Assembly: GCA_035627675.1 (NCBI GenBank)
Contig: DASPLH010000264.1
Coordinates: 1 to 38,983 of the forward strand
Length of the DNA stretch: 38,983 nucleotides
Direction: 5' to 3'
From: DASPLH01 sp035627675
GTDB lineage: Bacteria > Acidobacteriota > Terriglobia > Terriglobales > Acidobacteriaceae
Part shown: positions 22,844 through 31,973 of the stretch, in pieces
How the letters are laid out: every line of letters begins with the position of its first letter
How positions within the stretch are numbered: the stretch's first letter is position 1
Translations under genes and position numbers: made by a program
The notes under the pieces: generated by a model
What the model saw: only the letters and a program-made list of their open reading frames with translations
Database searches by the model: none
Told to the model about the DNA's origin: nothing

Positions 22844-24391
22844 TTATTTCATGAGCGCGATCGAGGCCGCCCTTGCGCTGATCAGGGACCAGTCCACCGC
22901 CCGGATGAAGAAGCTCGGGAACAGGCCGATCAGCACGGTTGCCGTGCCGGTAATCAGCAGTGCCGTGCGCAATCCGAGGCTCGACTGCACCGGGACGTCC
23001 GTCGTGCCCTCACGCACAAACATGGCGTTCGCGATCTTCAGGTAGTAGTACACGCTCACCACGGCGTAGAACACCGCGATCGTCGCGAGGATGTAGTGGC
23101 CGGTTTCGATCAGCGAGAGGAAGATGAAGTACTTGCCCCAGAAGCCCGCCAGCGGCGGAATCCCGGCGAGCGACAGAAGGAAGATCAGCATCAGGACGGC
23201 TTCGGTCGGAGCCTTCTTGTGCAGTCCCGCGATGTCGTCCAGTTCGTCGCCGACGATGTCGCGCCGCCGCAACGACGTCAGCACCGCGAACGCTCCCAGG
23301 TTCATGAACGTGTAAACCAGCAGGTACATGAGAATTCCCTTTATGCCTGTCTGGTTTGAGACGTTGTCGCTGGCGACGAGGCCCAGCAACATGTAACCGA
23401 CGTGCGCGATGGAACTGTAGGCGAGCAGGCGCTTGGTGTTGGTCTGCGTCATGGCCGCCAGATTCCCGCCCGTGAGGGTCGCAACCGCGACGAAGACAAT
23501 CATCGGCACATACAGTTCGCGGAGGGGAGCCAGTCCGAAGATGAACATCCGCAGCAGCAGGGCCCAGGCGGCGGCCTTCACCGAGACGGACATGAAGCCG
23601 GTTACGTTCGTGGGCGCGCCTTCATAGGCGTCCGGAGCCCACTGGTGGAACGGCACGGCGGCGATCTTGAACAGCAATCCTGAAACGGTGGTCACCAGGG
23701 CGAAGATCACGACCGGGTCGCGCGGATCGGCCGCGATGCGCTGCTGTAAGGCGGTTGCGATCTCTCCAAGGTTGGTCGAGCCCGACAGGCCGTAAAACAG
23801 CGAGAGGCCGTAGGCGAAGATGCCGCTGGAGAACGCGCCGAGCAGCATGTATTTCAGCGCGGCTTCGTTGGAGCGGCGCTGGCTGCGCAGGAATCCGACC
23901 ATGACGTAGGTCGGGATCGCCATGGTCTCCAACCCGATGTACAGCAGGATCAGGTCATAGCCGCACGCCATCGTCATCATGCCGATGGTGGCGAAGAGCA
24001 CCAGCGCGTAGAACTCGCCGTGGTCTTCGCGCTCAACCTGGAGGTACTTCACGGAACTCAGAACCGCAACGGCCGCTCCGGCGAGGAACAGGTAGAAGAA
24101 GTACACGGCGAAGCGGTCCATCATCACCGTTCCGAAAAAGCCGGAGTAGTGCGTCACATCCAGCCCGGCAGCTTCGGCCATTCGGAACTGTGCGTGAATC
24201 TTCAATACCGCGACGGCGGCGAAGGCCAGACCCAGCAGCGCGGTGATGGCGTTCAGCCGTTTCCATTCCGGCGGCAACATCAGGTCGATCAACAGCACGC
24301 CCACTCCGAACACAGCCAGCAGCAGAATGGGAAGCGCGAGCAGGTAGTCGGCGCTGGTGAAGTACTGCCCGAGTTGTGAATAGCTCGTCAT
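22844..24391 (-). CDS. nuoN: NADH-quinone oxidoreductase subunit N, cluster 2
   Basis: 515 residues, the last complex I gene of cluster 2. 'LILLYIGLETMAIPTYVMVGF' holds the pump glutamate, and 'LLFKIAAVPFHQWAPDAYEGAPTNVTGFMSVSVKAAAWA' spans the lysine helix. 'TKRLLAYSSIAHVGYMLLG' and 'AGIPPLAGFWGKYFIFLSLI' are typical. It is clearly divergent from NuoN of cluster 1 (479 residues), so the two are old paralogues or separately acquired, not a recent copy. The start is 6 bases from the nuoM2 stop. Confidence 0.96.
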   Translation of the reverse strand: MTSYSQLGQYFTSADYLLALPILLLAVFGVGVLLIDLMLPPEWKRLNAITALLGLAFAAVAVLKIHAQFRMAEAAGLDVTHYSGFFGTVMMDRFAVYFFYLFLAGAAVAVLSSVKYLQVEREDHGEFYALVLFATIGMMTMACGYDLILLYIGLETMAIPTYVMVGFLRSQRRSNEAALKYMLLGAFSSGIFAYGLSLFYGLSGSTNLGEIATALQQRIAADPRDPVVIFALVTTVSGLLFKIAAVPFHQWAPDAYEGAPTNVTGFMSVSVKAAAWALLLRMFIFGLAPLRELYVPMIVFVAVATLTGGNLAAMTQTNTKRLLAYSSIAHVGYMLLGLVASDNVSNQTGIKGILMYLLVYTFMNLGAFAVLTSLRRRDIVGDELDDIAGLHKKAPTEAVLMLIFLLSLAGIPPLAGFWGKYFIFLSLIETGHYILATIAVFYAVVSVYYYLKIANAMFVREGTTDVPVQSSLGLRTALLITGTATVLIGLFPSFFIRAVDWSLISARAASIALMK

Positions 24392-24397
24392 GGCTGG

Positions 24398-26047
24398 TTA
24401 CCGTGCCGCCGTCGTGCGGTCGTGCTCCGCGGAAGCCGTGTTCATGTCGGCAGTCTTCGCCGGCGCGGCCGGCGTGTTCGGCGCGTCGGCCGGAACCGTG
24501 TTCGGAGTCTGCTGCGCGTTGTGGACGCCATTGGCGTTGACCCGCTGCACGAGTTCGTTCACAGGCTGGTTGAGAACCTGGAAGAACGGCTTCGGATACA
24601 GACCGATCCACAACGCCAGCAGCACGAGCGGAACGAAGGTTGCCAGTTCGCGGCCGTTGAGATCCGCCAGCTTCTCGTTCTTCGGATTCGTGACGGTCCC
24701 GAAGAACACGCGCTGGTAGAGCCACAGCAGGTAGGCGGCGGCCAGCACCACGCCGGGGATCGACCAGATGGCCCACGCCGGTTTCGCCGAGAACGCGCCT
24801 TGCAGGATCGTGAACTCCCCGACGAATCCGTTGAGCAGCGGCAGTCCCATCGACGACAGGAACATGATGAGCGTGATCGTGGCGTACACGGGCATCACGT
24901 TGCTGATGCCGCCGTATTCCGAGATCTCGCGGGTGTGCCGACGCTCGTACAGGATGCCGACGATCAGGAAGAGCGCGCCGGTGGAGATTCCGTGGTTGAT
25001 CTGCTGGAGCACCGATCCGCTCAAGCCGGAGCCGTTCAAGGCGAAGATGCCGAGCGTGCAGAAGCCCAGGTGGCTCACCGACGAGTACGCCACCAGCTTC
25101 TTCATGTCCTTCTGCATCAGCGAGACCAGCCCGCCGTAGATGATGCCGACGATCGACAAGCCGATCATCCAATTGCGAATGACTGGCATCTGCACGACCG
25201 TCGGGAAGAACGGCAGCGAGAAGCGGACCAGTCCGTACGTTCCCATCTTCAGCAGGACGCCGGCGAGGATCACCGAACCAGCCGTAGGGGCCTCGACGTG
25301 CGCGTCAGGCAGCCAGGTATGGAACGGGAACATCGGCACCTTGATGGCAAACGCCAGGAAGAAGCCGAAGAACAGCAGCACGGCGGCATTTACGCCATAG
25401 AAGCTCACGATCTGCGGAGCCGTCGTATAGAGTTCCGGGATGCTGAACGTGTACACGCCTGTGAGGCGGTGATGGAAGAAGTACAGGAACAGCACGCTGA
25501 GCAACATCAGCACCGAGCCGGCCAGCGTGTAGAGGAAGAACTTCACCGCCGCGTAGAGCTTGCGCGGGCCTCCCCAGATGCCGATCAGCAGGTACATCGG
25601 CACCAGCATGGCTTCCCAGAAGACGAAGAACAGGAAGAAGTCGAGCGCCATAAAGACGCCGAGCATTCCGGTCTGGAGCACGAGGAACCACGCGTAGTAT
25701 TCCTTCACGCGCTCGTCGATGGCCGTCCACGACGCGAGGATGGAGATCGCGCCCAGCAGCGTCGTCAGCATGATTAGCAGGAAGGAAATGCCGTCGATGC
25801 CAAGGTAGTAGCCCGCGCCGATCTGCGGAATCCAGTTGTTCGGCGAGCCCTCGATGAACTTGAAGCCGGGGAGGTCCTTCACCGCCCAGAACCACGGAAC
25901 CAGCGGCAGCGAGACGGCGAAGCCCAGCATGGCAAAGACGTTTGCCACCCAGCGAATCGCCTGCTTGTTCTCGCTCGGGACCAGCAGCACGGCAAGTGCT
26001 CCCAGTAGCGGCGTAAAGAGAATGACCGTAAGGATGTGGTTGTACAT
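24398..26047 (-). CDS. nuoM: NADH-quinone oxidoreductase subunit M, cluster 2
   Basis: 549 residues from the ATG at 26047 (MYNHILTVILFTPLLGALAV). The frame stays open to 26155, which would overlap nuoL2. Pump residues: E145 (FFVFWEAMLVPMYLLIG) and K236 (AFAIKVPMFPFHTWLPDAH). 'MKKLVAYSSVSHLGFCTLG' is typical. The C-terminal tail is rich in Asn, Ala and Thr (NTVPADAPNTPAAPAK), as in NuoM of cluster 1 but with different sequence. A 64-base spacer with small hairpins separates it from nuoL2. Confidence 0.96.
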   Translation of the reverse strand: MYNHILTVILFTPLLGALAVLLVPSENKQAIRWVANVFAMLGFAVSLPLVPWFWAVKDLPGFKFIEGSPNNWIPQIGAGYYLGIDGISFLLIMLTTLLGAISILASWTAIDERVKEYYAWFLVLQTGMLGVFMALDFFLFFVFWEAMLVPMYLLIGIWGGPRKLYAAVKFFLYTLAGSVLMLLSVLFLYFFHHRLTGVYTFSIPELYTTAPQIVSFYGVNAAVLLFFGFFLAFAIKVPMFPFHTWLPDAHVEAPTAGSVILAGVLLKMGTYGLVRFSLPFFPTVVQMPVIRNWMIGLSIVGIIYGGLVSLMQKDMKKLVAYSSVSHLGFCTLGIFALNGSGLSGSVLQQINHGISTGALFLIVGILYERRHTREISEYGGISNVMPVYATITLIMFLSSMGLPLLNGFVGEFTILQGAFSAKPAWAIWSIPGVVLAAAYLLWLYQRVFFGTVTNPKNEKLADLNGRELATFVPLVLLALWIGLYPKPFFQVLNQPVNELVQRVNANGVHNAQQTPNTVPADAPNTPAAPAKTADMNTASAEHDRTTAAR

Positions 26048-26083
26048 TTGCGTCCCATCCGGGCCTATCGCCCGTGTTTCGCT

Positions 26084-26102
26084 GCCCGCAGAACTGGCGG
26101 GC
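26084..26102 (-). other. Small hairpin in the nuoL2-nuoM2 spacer
   Basis: GCCCGC (26084-26089) pairs with GCGGGC (26097-26102), loop of seven. A second 5-bp stem (CGGGC/GCCCG, 26060-26074) follows on the transcript. Neither has a T-run. Confidence 0.4.
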
Positions 26103-26111
26103 GTTCGCTGC

Positions 26112-28253
26112 CTACCGCAGCACGTAATACCAGATAAACCCGGCGATCCCGGCAACCATGACCAGCGCGTACCACTGCATTACGCCCCACTGCACCATGC
26201 GCACGGGGTAAGAGAGCGCACGCGTTACGACCGCAGGTCCGTTCACGCAAAGTCCGTCGATGACGTACTTGTCCCATAGCGACGAAACAGCGCCTAACGT
26301 GCGCGTCGCCCAAGCCGTGCCGTTGACACCGCCGTCGATTACTTCGCTGTCGAACTTCCACAACGCGCTGCCGAGTCCCTGCGCTCCGAGACGTACCGCG
26401 CCGATCTTGCGCCGCCCGGTAAAGACGTAGTCGTACGCCTCGTCCACGTAATACTTGTTCAGCAGGGTGCGATAGACGGGCGGAGCGACCGTTTGGATCG
26501 GCTCGGCGTAGCCCTTCCCCGCCTTGCTGTAGGCGCGGCTCGCCGCCCACCAGCCGAAGCCCGCGGCAGCCACCGACAAGAACATCAGCAGGTACTCCGT
26601 CGCGCCCTCGTGGTGCTCGCCGGCCGCCGCTTGCTGCACGGCGTGGCCCTCGCCCGCATGCTCCAGCGCCGGAGCGGCCTGGCGCGCGAACACCGGCTCG
26701 AGGAAGTGCTCGAACCTGTTGGTCTGTGCGTGAATGCCGATTACCTTCGCAAGACTCTGCGGGAAGCCGAGGTATCCGGCGAAGATCGAGCATAAGGCCA
26801 GCACGATCAGCGGCACCGTCATGGACTTGGGCGATTCGTGGACGTGGTGCTCGACCTCGTGCGACATGCGCGGCTCGCCGAAGAACGTCAGGTACACGAG
26901 CCGGAACATGTAGAACGCCGTCATGATCGCCGTCGCAAACGCCATGTACCACAGGAACCGGTACGCGCCGCCATTGCTCGACCACGTCTGCCAGAGGATC
27001 TCGTCTTTGGAGAAGAAACCGGCGAGGCCGGGGATGCCGGCGATGGCGAGCGTTCCGATCAGCATGGTGGCGAACGTCACGGGGATCTTGCGCCGCAGCC
27101 CGCCCATGTAGCGCATGTCCTGCTCGCCGCTCATGGCGTGGATCACCGAGCCGGAGCCGAGGAACAACAGCGCCTTGAAAAACGCATGCGTGAAGACATG
27201 GAACACGCCGGCGGCGAACGCTCCCACGCCAAGCGCCAGGAACATGTAGCCCAGCTGCGAGACCGTCGAATAGGCCAGCACCCGCTTGATGTCGTTCTGC
27301 ACGAGGCCGATTGAGGCCGCGAAGATGGCGGTGATGGCGCCCACGATGGCGACGACCTTCATCGACTCCGGCGCCAGGACAAACAGGGCGTTCGACCGCG
27401 CCACCATGTACACGCCTGCGGTGACCATGGTCGCCGCGTGGATCAGGGCCGACACCGGCGTCGGGCCTTCCATTGCGTCCGGCAGCCAGACATACAGCGG
27501 AACCTGCGCCGACTTGCCGCAGGCTCCGACAAACAGCGCCAGCGTGGCGGCGATGATGAGTGGCGAGCCCATCAACTCAGCGGCGTTCGCCCGCGCGGCC
27601 GCCGTGACGCCGGTGAAGTTCACGGTCCCGAAGAGCCACAGGATCGTAAAGGTTCCGAGCAGCACTCCGGCGTCTCCGACGCGGTTGACGATGAATGCCT
27701 TGTTCGCCGCCGTTGAGGCGGAATGCTTGTGGAAGTAGAAGCCGATCAGCAGGTACGAGCAGAGTCCCACGCCCTCCCACCCGACGAACATCAGCACATA
27801 GTTGTTCGCCAGGATGAGCGTGAGCATGGAGAACATGAAGAGGTTCAGGTATCCGAAGAACCGGTAGTACCCGCCTTCATGCGCCATGTAGCCCGTGCTG
27901 TAGATGTGGATCAGCATTCCGACGCCGGTCACGAAGAGCAGCCACACGCTGGAGAGAGGGTCGAGCAGGAATCCGCACTCGACCTTGAACTCCGCGGGCG
28001 CACCGCCGTGCGTCGGGAAGGTCAGCTTGCCGGTTCCGTCGCCCAGCCAGGTGTAGACCGTTTTCTCGAACTGCGGTTGTCCGCTGTGCGTGAACTGCCA
28101 CACCGCTCCGCAGGACCAGAGGAACGCCAGCACGACCATGCCAACGCACACGGCGTTGACCCAGGCTTTCGGAGCGCGCCTCCCGAAGAAGAACATCATT
28201 GCGGCGCCGAAGGCCGGAAACAGCGGAATGAGCCAAATGAGGTTGAGGAACAT
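26112..28253 (-). CDS. nuoL: NADH-quinone oxidoreductase subunit L, cluster 2
   Basis: 713 residues from the ATG at 28253 (MFLNLIWLIPLFPAFGAA). A GTG at 28274 inside the end of nuoK2 is an alternative start. Landmarks: 'GWEGVGLCSYLLIGFYF', 'CGKSAQVPLYVWLPDAMEGPTPVSALIHAATMVTAG', 'IKRVLAYSTVSQLGYMF', and 'YRTLLNKYYVDEAYDYVF' before the lateral helix. Histidines occur in two short loops (HEVEHHVHE and EHAGEGHAV..GEHHEG), less dense than in NuoL of cluster 1. By chance both NuoL proteins are 713 residues long. Confidence 0.96.
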   Translation of the reverse strand: MFLNLIWLIPLFPAFGAAMMFFFGRRAPKAWVNAVCVGMVVLAFLWSCGAVWQFTHSGQPQFEKTVYTWLGDGTGKLTFPTHGGAPAEFKVECGFLLDPLSSVWLLFVTGVGMLIHIYSTGYMAHEGGYYRFFGYLNLFMFSMLTLILANNYVLMFVGWEGVGLCSYLLIGFYFHKHSASTAANKAFIVNRVGDAGVLLGTFTILWLFGTVNFTGVTAAARANAAELMGSPLIIAATLALFVGACGKSAQVPLYVWLPDAMEGPTPVSALIHAATMVTAGVYMVARSNALFVLAPESMKVVAIVGAITAIFAASIGLVQNDIKRVLAYSTVSQLGYMFLALGVGAFAAGVFHVFTHAFFKALLFLGSGSVIHAMSGEQDMRYMGGLRRKIPVTFATMLIGTLAIAGIPGLAGFFSKDEILWQTWSSNGGAYRFLWYMAFATAIMTAFYMFRLVYLTFFGEPRMSHEVEHHVHESPKSMTVPLIVLALCSIFAGYLGFPQSLAKVIGIHAQTNRFEHFLEPVFARQAAPALEHAGEGHAVQQAAAGEHHEGATEYLLMFLSVAAAGFGWWAASRAYSKAGKGYAEPIQTVAPPVYRTLLNKYYVDEAYDYVFTGRRKIGAVRLGAQGLGSALWKFDSEVIDGGVNGTAWATRTLGAVSSLWDKYVIDGLCVNGPAVVTRALSYPVRMVQWGVMQWYALVMVAGIAGFIWYYVLR

Positions 28254-28267
28254 AGGGTTTTGGAGCC

Positions 28268-28573
28268 TCACCACCTCAACAAATCAACTTCGTCCATGTT
28301 CACCGTCTCCCTGTTCCGGAAGAAGGCGATCAGGATGCCAAGGCCGACGGCGGCTTCAGCGGCAGCGTCGGCGACGATGAACATTGCGAATACCTGCCCG
28401 TGCAGGTCGTAGAGCCTGGAGAACGCCACCAGGTTCAGGTTGACCGCGTTCAGGATCAACTCGATCGACATCAGGATGATGACGACATTGCGGCGAGTGA
28501 GCACGCCGATGACGCCGATGATGAACAGCATCGCGGCCACGACGAGATAGTGTGTTGTGCCGATCTCGAGCAT
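28268..28573 (-). CDS. nuoK: NADH-quinone oxidoreductase subunit K, cluster 2
   Basis: 101 residues, three membrane helices. The buried glutamates are in 'MSIELILNAVNLNLVAF' and 'AAAEAAVGLGI'. 'RNRETVNMDEVDLLRW' is the C-terminus. It starts 3 bases after the nuoJ2 stop and ends 14 bases before the chosen nuoL2 ATG. Confidence 0.96.
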   Translation of the reverse strand: MLEIGTTHYLVVAAMLFIIGVIGVLTRRNVVIILMSIELILNAVNLNLVAFSRLYDLHGQVFAMFIVADAAAEAAVGLGILIAFFRNRETVNMDEVDLLRW

Positions 28574-28576
28574 CGC

Positions 28577-29086
28577 CTATACCCTCTTTTTCGCCATCAC
28601 TACGGCGCCCACGATCGCGACCAGCAGCAGGATGGAGGCGATTTCAAACGGCAGCATGTAATTGCGGTACAGCATGATGCCGACCGCCTGCGTGTTCTGG
28701 TTCTCCGGCAGGGCCGGCCCCGCGTCCGGGAACAGCCGCGCGCCGCGGTAGTACACAAACAGCAGCAGGCCTCCCAGGGCCAGGCCGGCGGCGGTTGCGA
28801 CATGCCACATCTTGTTGAAGCGGTCCTGCAGTTCGGCCTCTTCCAGGTTCACCAGCATGATCACGATCAGGAAGAGCACCATGATGCCGCCGGCGTAAAC
28901 GACGATCTGTACACCGGCCATGAACGGCGCATACAGCATCAGGTACAGTCCGGCCAGCGCCAGCAAGGTCACGATCAGGGCCATGGCCGAGTGCACGGGG
29001 TTCTTCTTGAGGATCACGACCAGCGCCGAGATCACCGCAATCGCCGACAGCAGGTAGAAGAAAAACGGAGTGGCTACAGGATTCAT
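28577..29086 (-). CDS. nuoJ: NADH-quinone oxidoreductase subunit J, cluster 2
   Basis: 169 residues with five membrane segments. 'NPVHSAMALIVTLLALAGLYLML' and 'GVQIVVYAGGIMVLFLIVIMLVNLEE' are the family core. Its start overlaps the nuoI2 stop by 4 bases. The loop before the last helix (ARLFPDAGPALPENQNTQ) differs fully from NuoJ of cluster 1. Confidence 0.95.
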   Translation of the reverse strand: MNPVATPFFFYLLSAIAVISALVVILKKNPVHSAMALIVTLLALAGLYLMLYAPFMAGVQIVVYAGGIMVLFLIVIMLVNLEEAELQDRFNKMWHVATAAGLALGGLLLFVYYRGARLFPDAGPALPENQNTQAVGIMLYRNYMLPFEIASILLLVAIVGAVVMAKKRV

Positions 29087-29544
29087 CGTACGTACACCGT
29101 GGGCTTCGGCCCCTGCTCGAGCTGTTCGCGCGAAAGCACCATGCCCTCGCGGCTGTAGAGCGCCATCTCGTAATCCTGCGTGAGTTCAATGCAATCGGTC
29201 GGGCACGCTTCCTGGCACAGCCCGCAGAACATGCACCGGCTGAGGTCGAGCGTGTACGTCGTCATCTTTTTCTTCTTCGTCTCGGGGTCGCGTTCGGAGG
29301 TCACCGTGATCAGCTTCTCCGGGCAGGCCGTCACGCACATGCCGCAGCCGTTGCAGAGTGTCTCGCCCGTTTCGGGATCCACGGCCAGCCGCGGCTGCCC
29401 GCGATAGCGCTCGGCGATCACCGGGCGCTCCAGCGGGTACTGCTCGGTGATCACGTCGGCCTGCTTCTGGTGGCGGAACGTCACCGACATACCCGTAAGA
29501 ATGTCCACCATGAAAATCTTGCGAAGAACTGCGCCCAGGGTCAC
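29083..29544 (-). CDS. nuoI: NADH-quinone oxidoreductase subunit I, cluster 2 (only nuoI in the window)
   Basis: 153 residues from a GTG at 29544 that overlaps the nuoH2 stop as GTGA. An ATG at 29511 is a weaker alternative start. An 8Fe ferredoxin-type subunit carrying N6a and N6b, which passes electrons to NuoB. Ligands: C64, C67, C70 and C74 (CNGCGMCVTACP), and C104, C107, C110 and C114 (CMFCGLCQEACPTDC). The N-terminal amphipathic part 'FMVDILTGMSVTFRH' anchors it to the membrane arm. Its presence here and its absence from cluster 1 is the main clue that the clusters may share parts. Confidence 0.95.
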   Translation of the reverse strand: MTLGAVLRKIFMVDILTGMSVTFRHQKQADVITEQYPLERPVIAERYRGQPRLAVDPETGETLCNGCGMCVTACPEKLITVTSERDPETKKKKMTTYTLDLSRCMFCGLCQEACPTDCIELTQDYEMALYSREGMVLSREQLEQGPKPTVYVR

Positions 29545-30818
29545 CGAATCACCCCCGCGAATACCGCGTACAACTCCTGCCGCACGCCTACCAGCGCGGT
29601 CAGGATCAAAACCGCCAGCGCGATCGGCAGCAGGACCTTCCATCCAACCTTCATCAGCTGGTCAAAGCGATAGCGCGGGAAGGTGCCGCGATACCAGATG
29701 TAGAGGTACATAAAGATCGAGGCTTTCGCGACGAACCAGAAGATGTCCTGCACGCGTTCGCGCACGCCCGGCAGCAACATCACGAGCCCGACCAGTCCGA
29801 GGACAACTCCGAAGCCGGCGAGTCCAACCGTTTGAACTCGGAGCGCGCCGACCTTCGGCATGCGAATCGCACCCAGCAGGCACATCGCCGCCAGCCCAAG
29901 GAACGCGATACCCGGCACGAGCGAGAAGGCCACGTCCCAGGCATGGCCGCCGAGAGCATTCGGGAACGGCCGCAGCCAGCCCCCCAGCCAGAGCGTTACG
30001 GCGATGGAGCTGACGGCCATCATCGACGCGTACTCGGCGAGGAAGAAGAGCGACCAGCGGATGCCGCTGTACTCGGTCATGAAGCCGGCGACCAGTTCGC
30101 TCTCTGCTTCCGGCAGGTCGAACGGCGCGCGATTCGTCTCGGCCACCATCGCAATCGAGAAAATGACCAGCGCGATGAAGCCCAGCGGGAAGAACTGGAA
30201 GGCAAACCAGGTCTGCTGCGCCGCTTGCGACTCCACGATGCCGATCATGCTCAACGTCCCGGTGCCCGTCTGGAGGCTCGTCATCAGCACGGCGGCGACG
30301 ATTGCGAGCCCCATGGCGATTTCGTACGAAACCATCTGGGCGCTGGAGCGCAGCGCGCCGAGCAGCGGATAGTGCGAGTTCGACGACCAGCCGCCGATGA
30401 TGACGCCCAGCACCGAGAGCGAACTTGCTCCGAGCATGAACAGGATGCCGATGTTCATGTCGGTCACGGCGTGCGTGCGGCCAAACGGCACGACAAGGAA
30501 CAGCGTGAACGCCGTCATCACCACGATCAGCGGCGCAAACCAGAACATCAGCTTGTCGGCCTTCGCCGGGATCACGTCTTCCTTGATCAGCAGTTTCACG
30601 GCGTCGGCGATGGGCTGGAGCAGGCCGTGCGGCCCGACGCGCATCGGCCCCAGCCGAATCTGCATGTGCGCAAGGATCTTGCGCTCCAGCCAGTTCATGC
30701 AGATGACGGCCACCGACACGCCGGCAAACACGATCAGGATGTAGATCGTGATCCAGAGCATGTCCCCGGCTTCGCCCGGAGTGACGTTGGAGCTGAGATA
30801 GCGAGTGAGAGGTTCCAT
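29541..30818 (-). CDS. nuoH: NADH-quinone oxidoreductase subunit H, cluster 2, enlarged
   Basis: 425 residues against 356 in cluster 1. The core is intact: 'ERKILAHMQIRLGPMRVGPHGLLQPIADAVKLLIKED' over the first loop, 'AQMVSYEIAMGLAIV', and 'AETNRAPFDLPEAESELVAGFMTEYSG'. About 60-70 extra residues (roughly 283-355) sit between 'VTLWLGGW' and 'FWFVAKASIFMYLYIWYRGTFPR' and contain two hydrophobic stretches (about 296-318 and 331-350), so ten instead of eight membrane helices are likely. The gene starts right after the nuoD2 stop. Confidence 0.96.
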   Translation of the reverse strand: MEPLTRYLSSNVTPGEAGDMLWITIYILIVFAGVSVAVICMNWLERKILAHMQIRLGPMRVGPHGLLQPIADAVKLLIKEDVIPAKADKLMFWFAPLIVVMTAFTLFLVVPFGRTHAVTDMNIGILFMLGASSLSVLGVIIGGWSSNSHYPLLGALRSSAQMVSYEIAMGLAIVAAVLMTSLQTGTGTLSMIGIVESQAAQQTWFAFQFFPLGFIALVIFSIAMVAETNRAPFDLPEAESELVAGFMTEYSGIRWSLFFLAEYASMMAVSSIAVTLWLGGWLRPFPNALGGHAWDVAFSLVPGIAFLGLAAMCLLGAIRMPKVGALRVQTVGLAGFGVVLGLVGLVMLLPGVRERVQDIFWFVAKASIFMYLYIWYRGTFPRYRFDQLMKVGWKVLLPIALAVLILTALVGVRQELYAVFAGVIR

Positions 30819-31973
30819 CTAGCGGTCCACCTCCCCCAGGACGATGTCGAGCGTGCCGATGATCGCGACCACGTCGGCCACCAGGCGCCCGCGCACCATT
30901 TGGTCGAGCGACTGCAAATTCACGAAAGACGGCGGTCTCACGCGCATGCGATATGGCTGCGTTGTGCCATCGCTCACGATGAAGTACCCGAGCTCGCCCT
31001 TCGGCGCCTCGATCGAGACATAAACCTCGCCCGCCGGAGGCTTGATGATCTTCGGGACCTTCGCCATGATCGGGCCTTCCATGAGGCCCGCGACGGCCTG
31101 CTCGACAATCCGCAGCGATTGGCGCATCTCCTGGATGCGAACGACGTAGCGGTCGTAGGTGTCTCCGTTCAGGCCGATGGGGATTTCGAAATCGAAGTCT
31201 TCGTAGGACGAGTAGGGCTGCGCCTTGCGGAGGTCCCAGCGCACGCCGCTGCCGCGGATGATCGGGCCGGTGGCTCCCAGGGCGATGCATTCTTCGGCCG
31301 AGAGCACTCCGACGTCCTTCGTACGATCGACCCAGATTCGATTGGTCGTCAGCAGCTCTTCATACTCATCGATCTTCTTCGCCTGCTCCGCGCAGAATTT
31401 CAGGACTTCCTTCTCGAAGCCCTCATAGGCGTCGTACTGGCAGCCGCCGATGCGGAAGGCGTGGGTCGTGAGGCGCGCGCCACAGTACTTCTCGAAGATC
31501 TTCAGGATCTCTTCGCGCTCGCGGAAGACGTAGAAGAGCGGCGTGATGGCGCCGATGTCGAGCGCGTGTGTCCCGAGCCAGACATGGTGGCTCGATATGC
31601 GGTTCAGCTCCGTCAGGATCACCCGCAGGTACTGCGCCCGCTTGGGGGCCTCGACTCCGAGAAGCTTTTCAACCGCGAGGCAGTAGCCCAGCCCATTGGA
31701 AACCGCCGCCACGTAATCCATGCGGTCCACGTAGGGGTTGAACTGGGCGTAGGTGCGGTTCTCGCCGATCTTCTCGACTCCGCGATGCAGGTAGCCGATC
31801 ACGCAGTCGGTGCCGAGCACCTTCTCGCCATCCAGCTTCAGGATCACTCGCAGCACGCCGTGCGTGGACGGGTGTTGCGGGCCCATGTTGAGCACCAGTT
31901 CGTTGGAATCGAGATACGTCCGTTGTCCCGGTTCAATGTCGCTCAGGGATTCGTAGAAGTTCGACTCGCTCAT
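30819..31973 (-). CDS. nuoD: NADH-quinone oxidoreductase subunit D, cluster 2
   Basis: 384 residues. The start is fixed by the ATGA overlap with the nuoC2 stop. The frame is open further upstream but runs over nuoC2. The quinone-site residues are kept: GPQHPSTHG (31-39) and Y87 in DRMDYV. 'LTELNRISSHHVWLGTHALDIGA' and the end 'TLDIVLGEVDR' are typical. An active quinone pocket therefore exists in both clusters, although no NuoB partner is encoded beside either. Confidence 0.97.
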   Translation of the reverse strand: MSESNFYESLSDIEPGQRTYLDSNELVLNMGPQHPSTHGVLRVILKLDGEKVLGTDCVIGYLHRGVEKIGENRTYAQFNPYVDRMDYVAAVSNGLGYCLAVEKLLGVEAPKRAQYLRVILTELNRISSHHVWLGTHALDIGAITPLFYVFREREEILKIFEKYCGARLTTHAFRIGGCQYDAYEGFEKEVLKFCAEQAKKIDEYEELLTTNRIWVDRTKDVGVLSAEECIALGATGPIIRGSGVRWDLRKAQPYSSYEDFDFEIPIGLNGDTYDRYVVRIQEMRQSLRIVEQAVAGLMEGPIMAKVPKIIKPPAGEVYVSIEAPKGELGYFIVSDGTTQPYRMRVRPPSFVNLQSLDQMVRGRLVADVVAIIGTLDIVLGEVDR

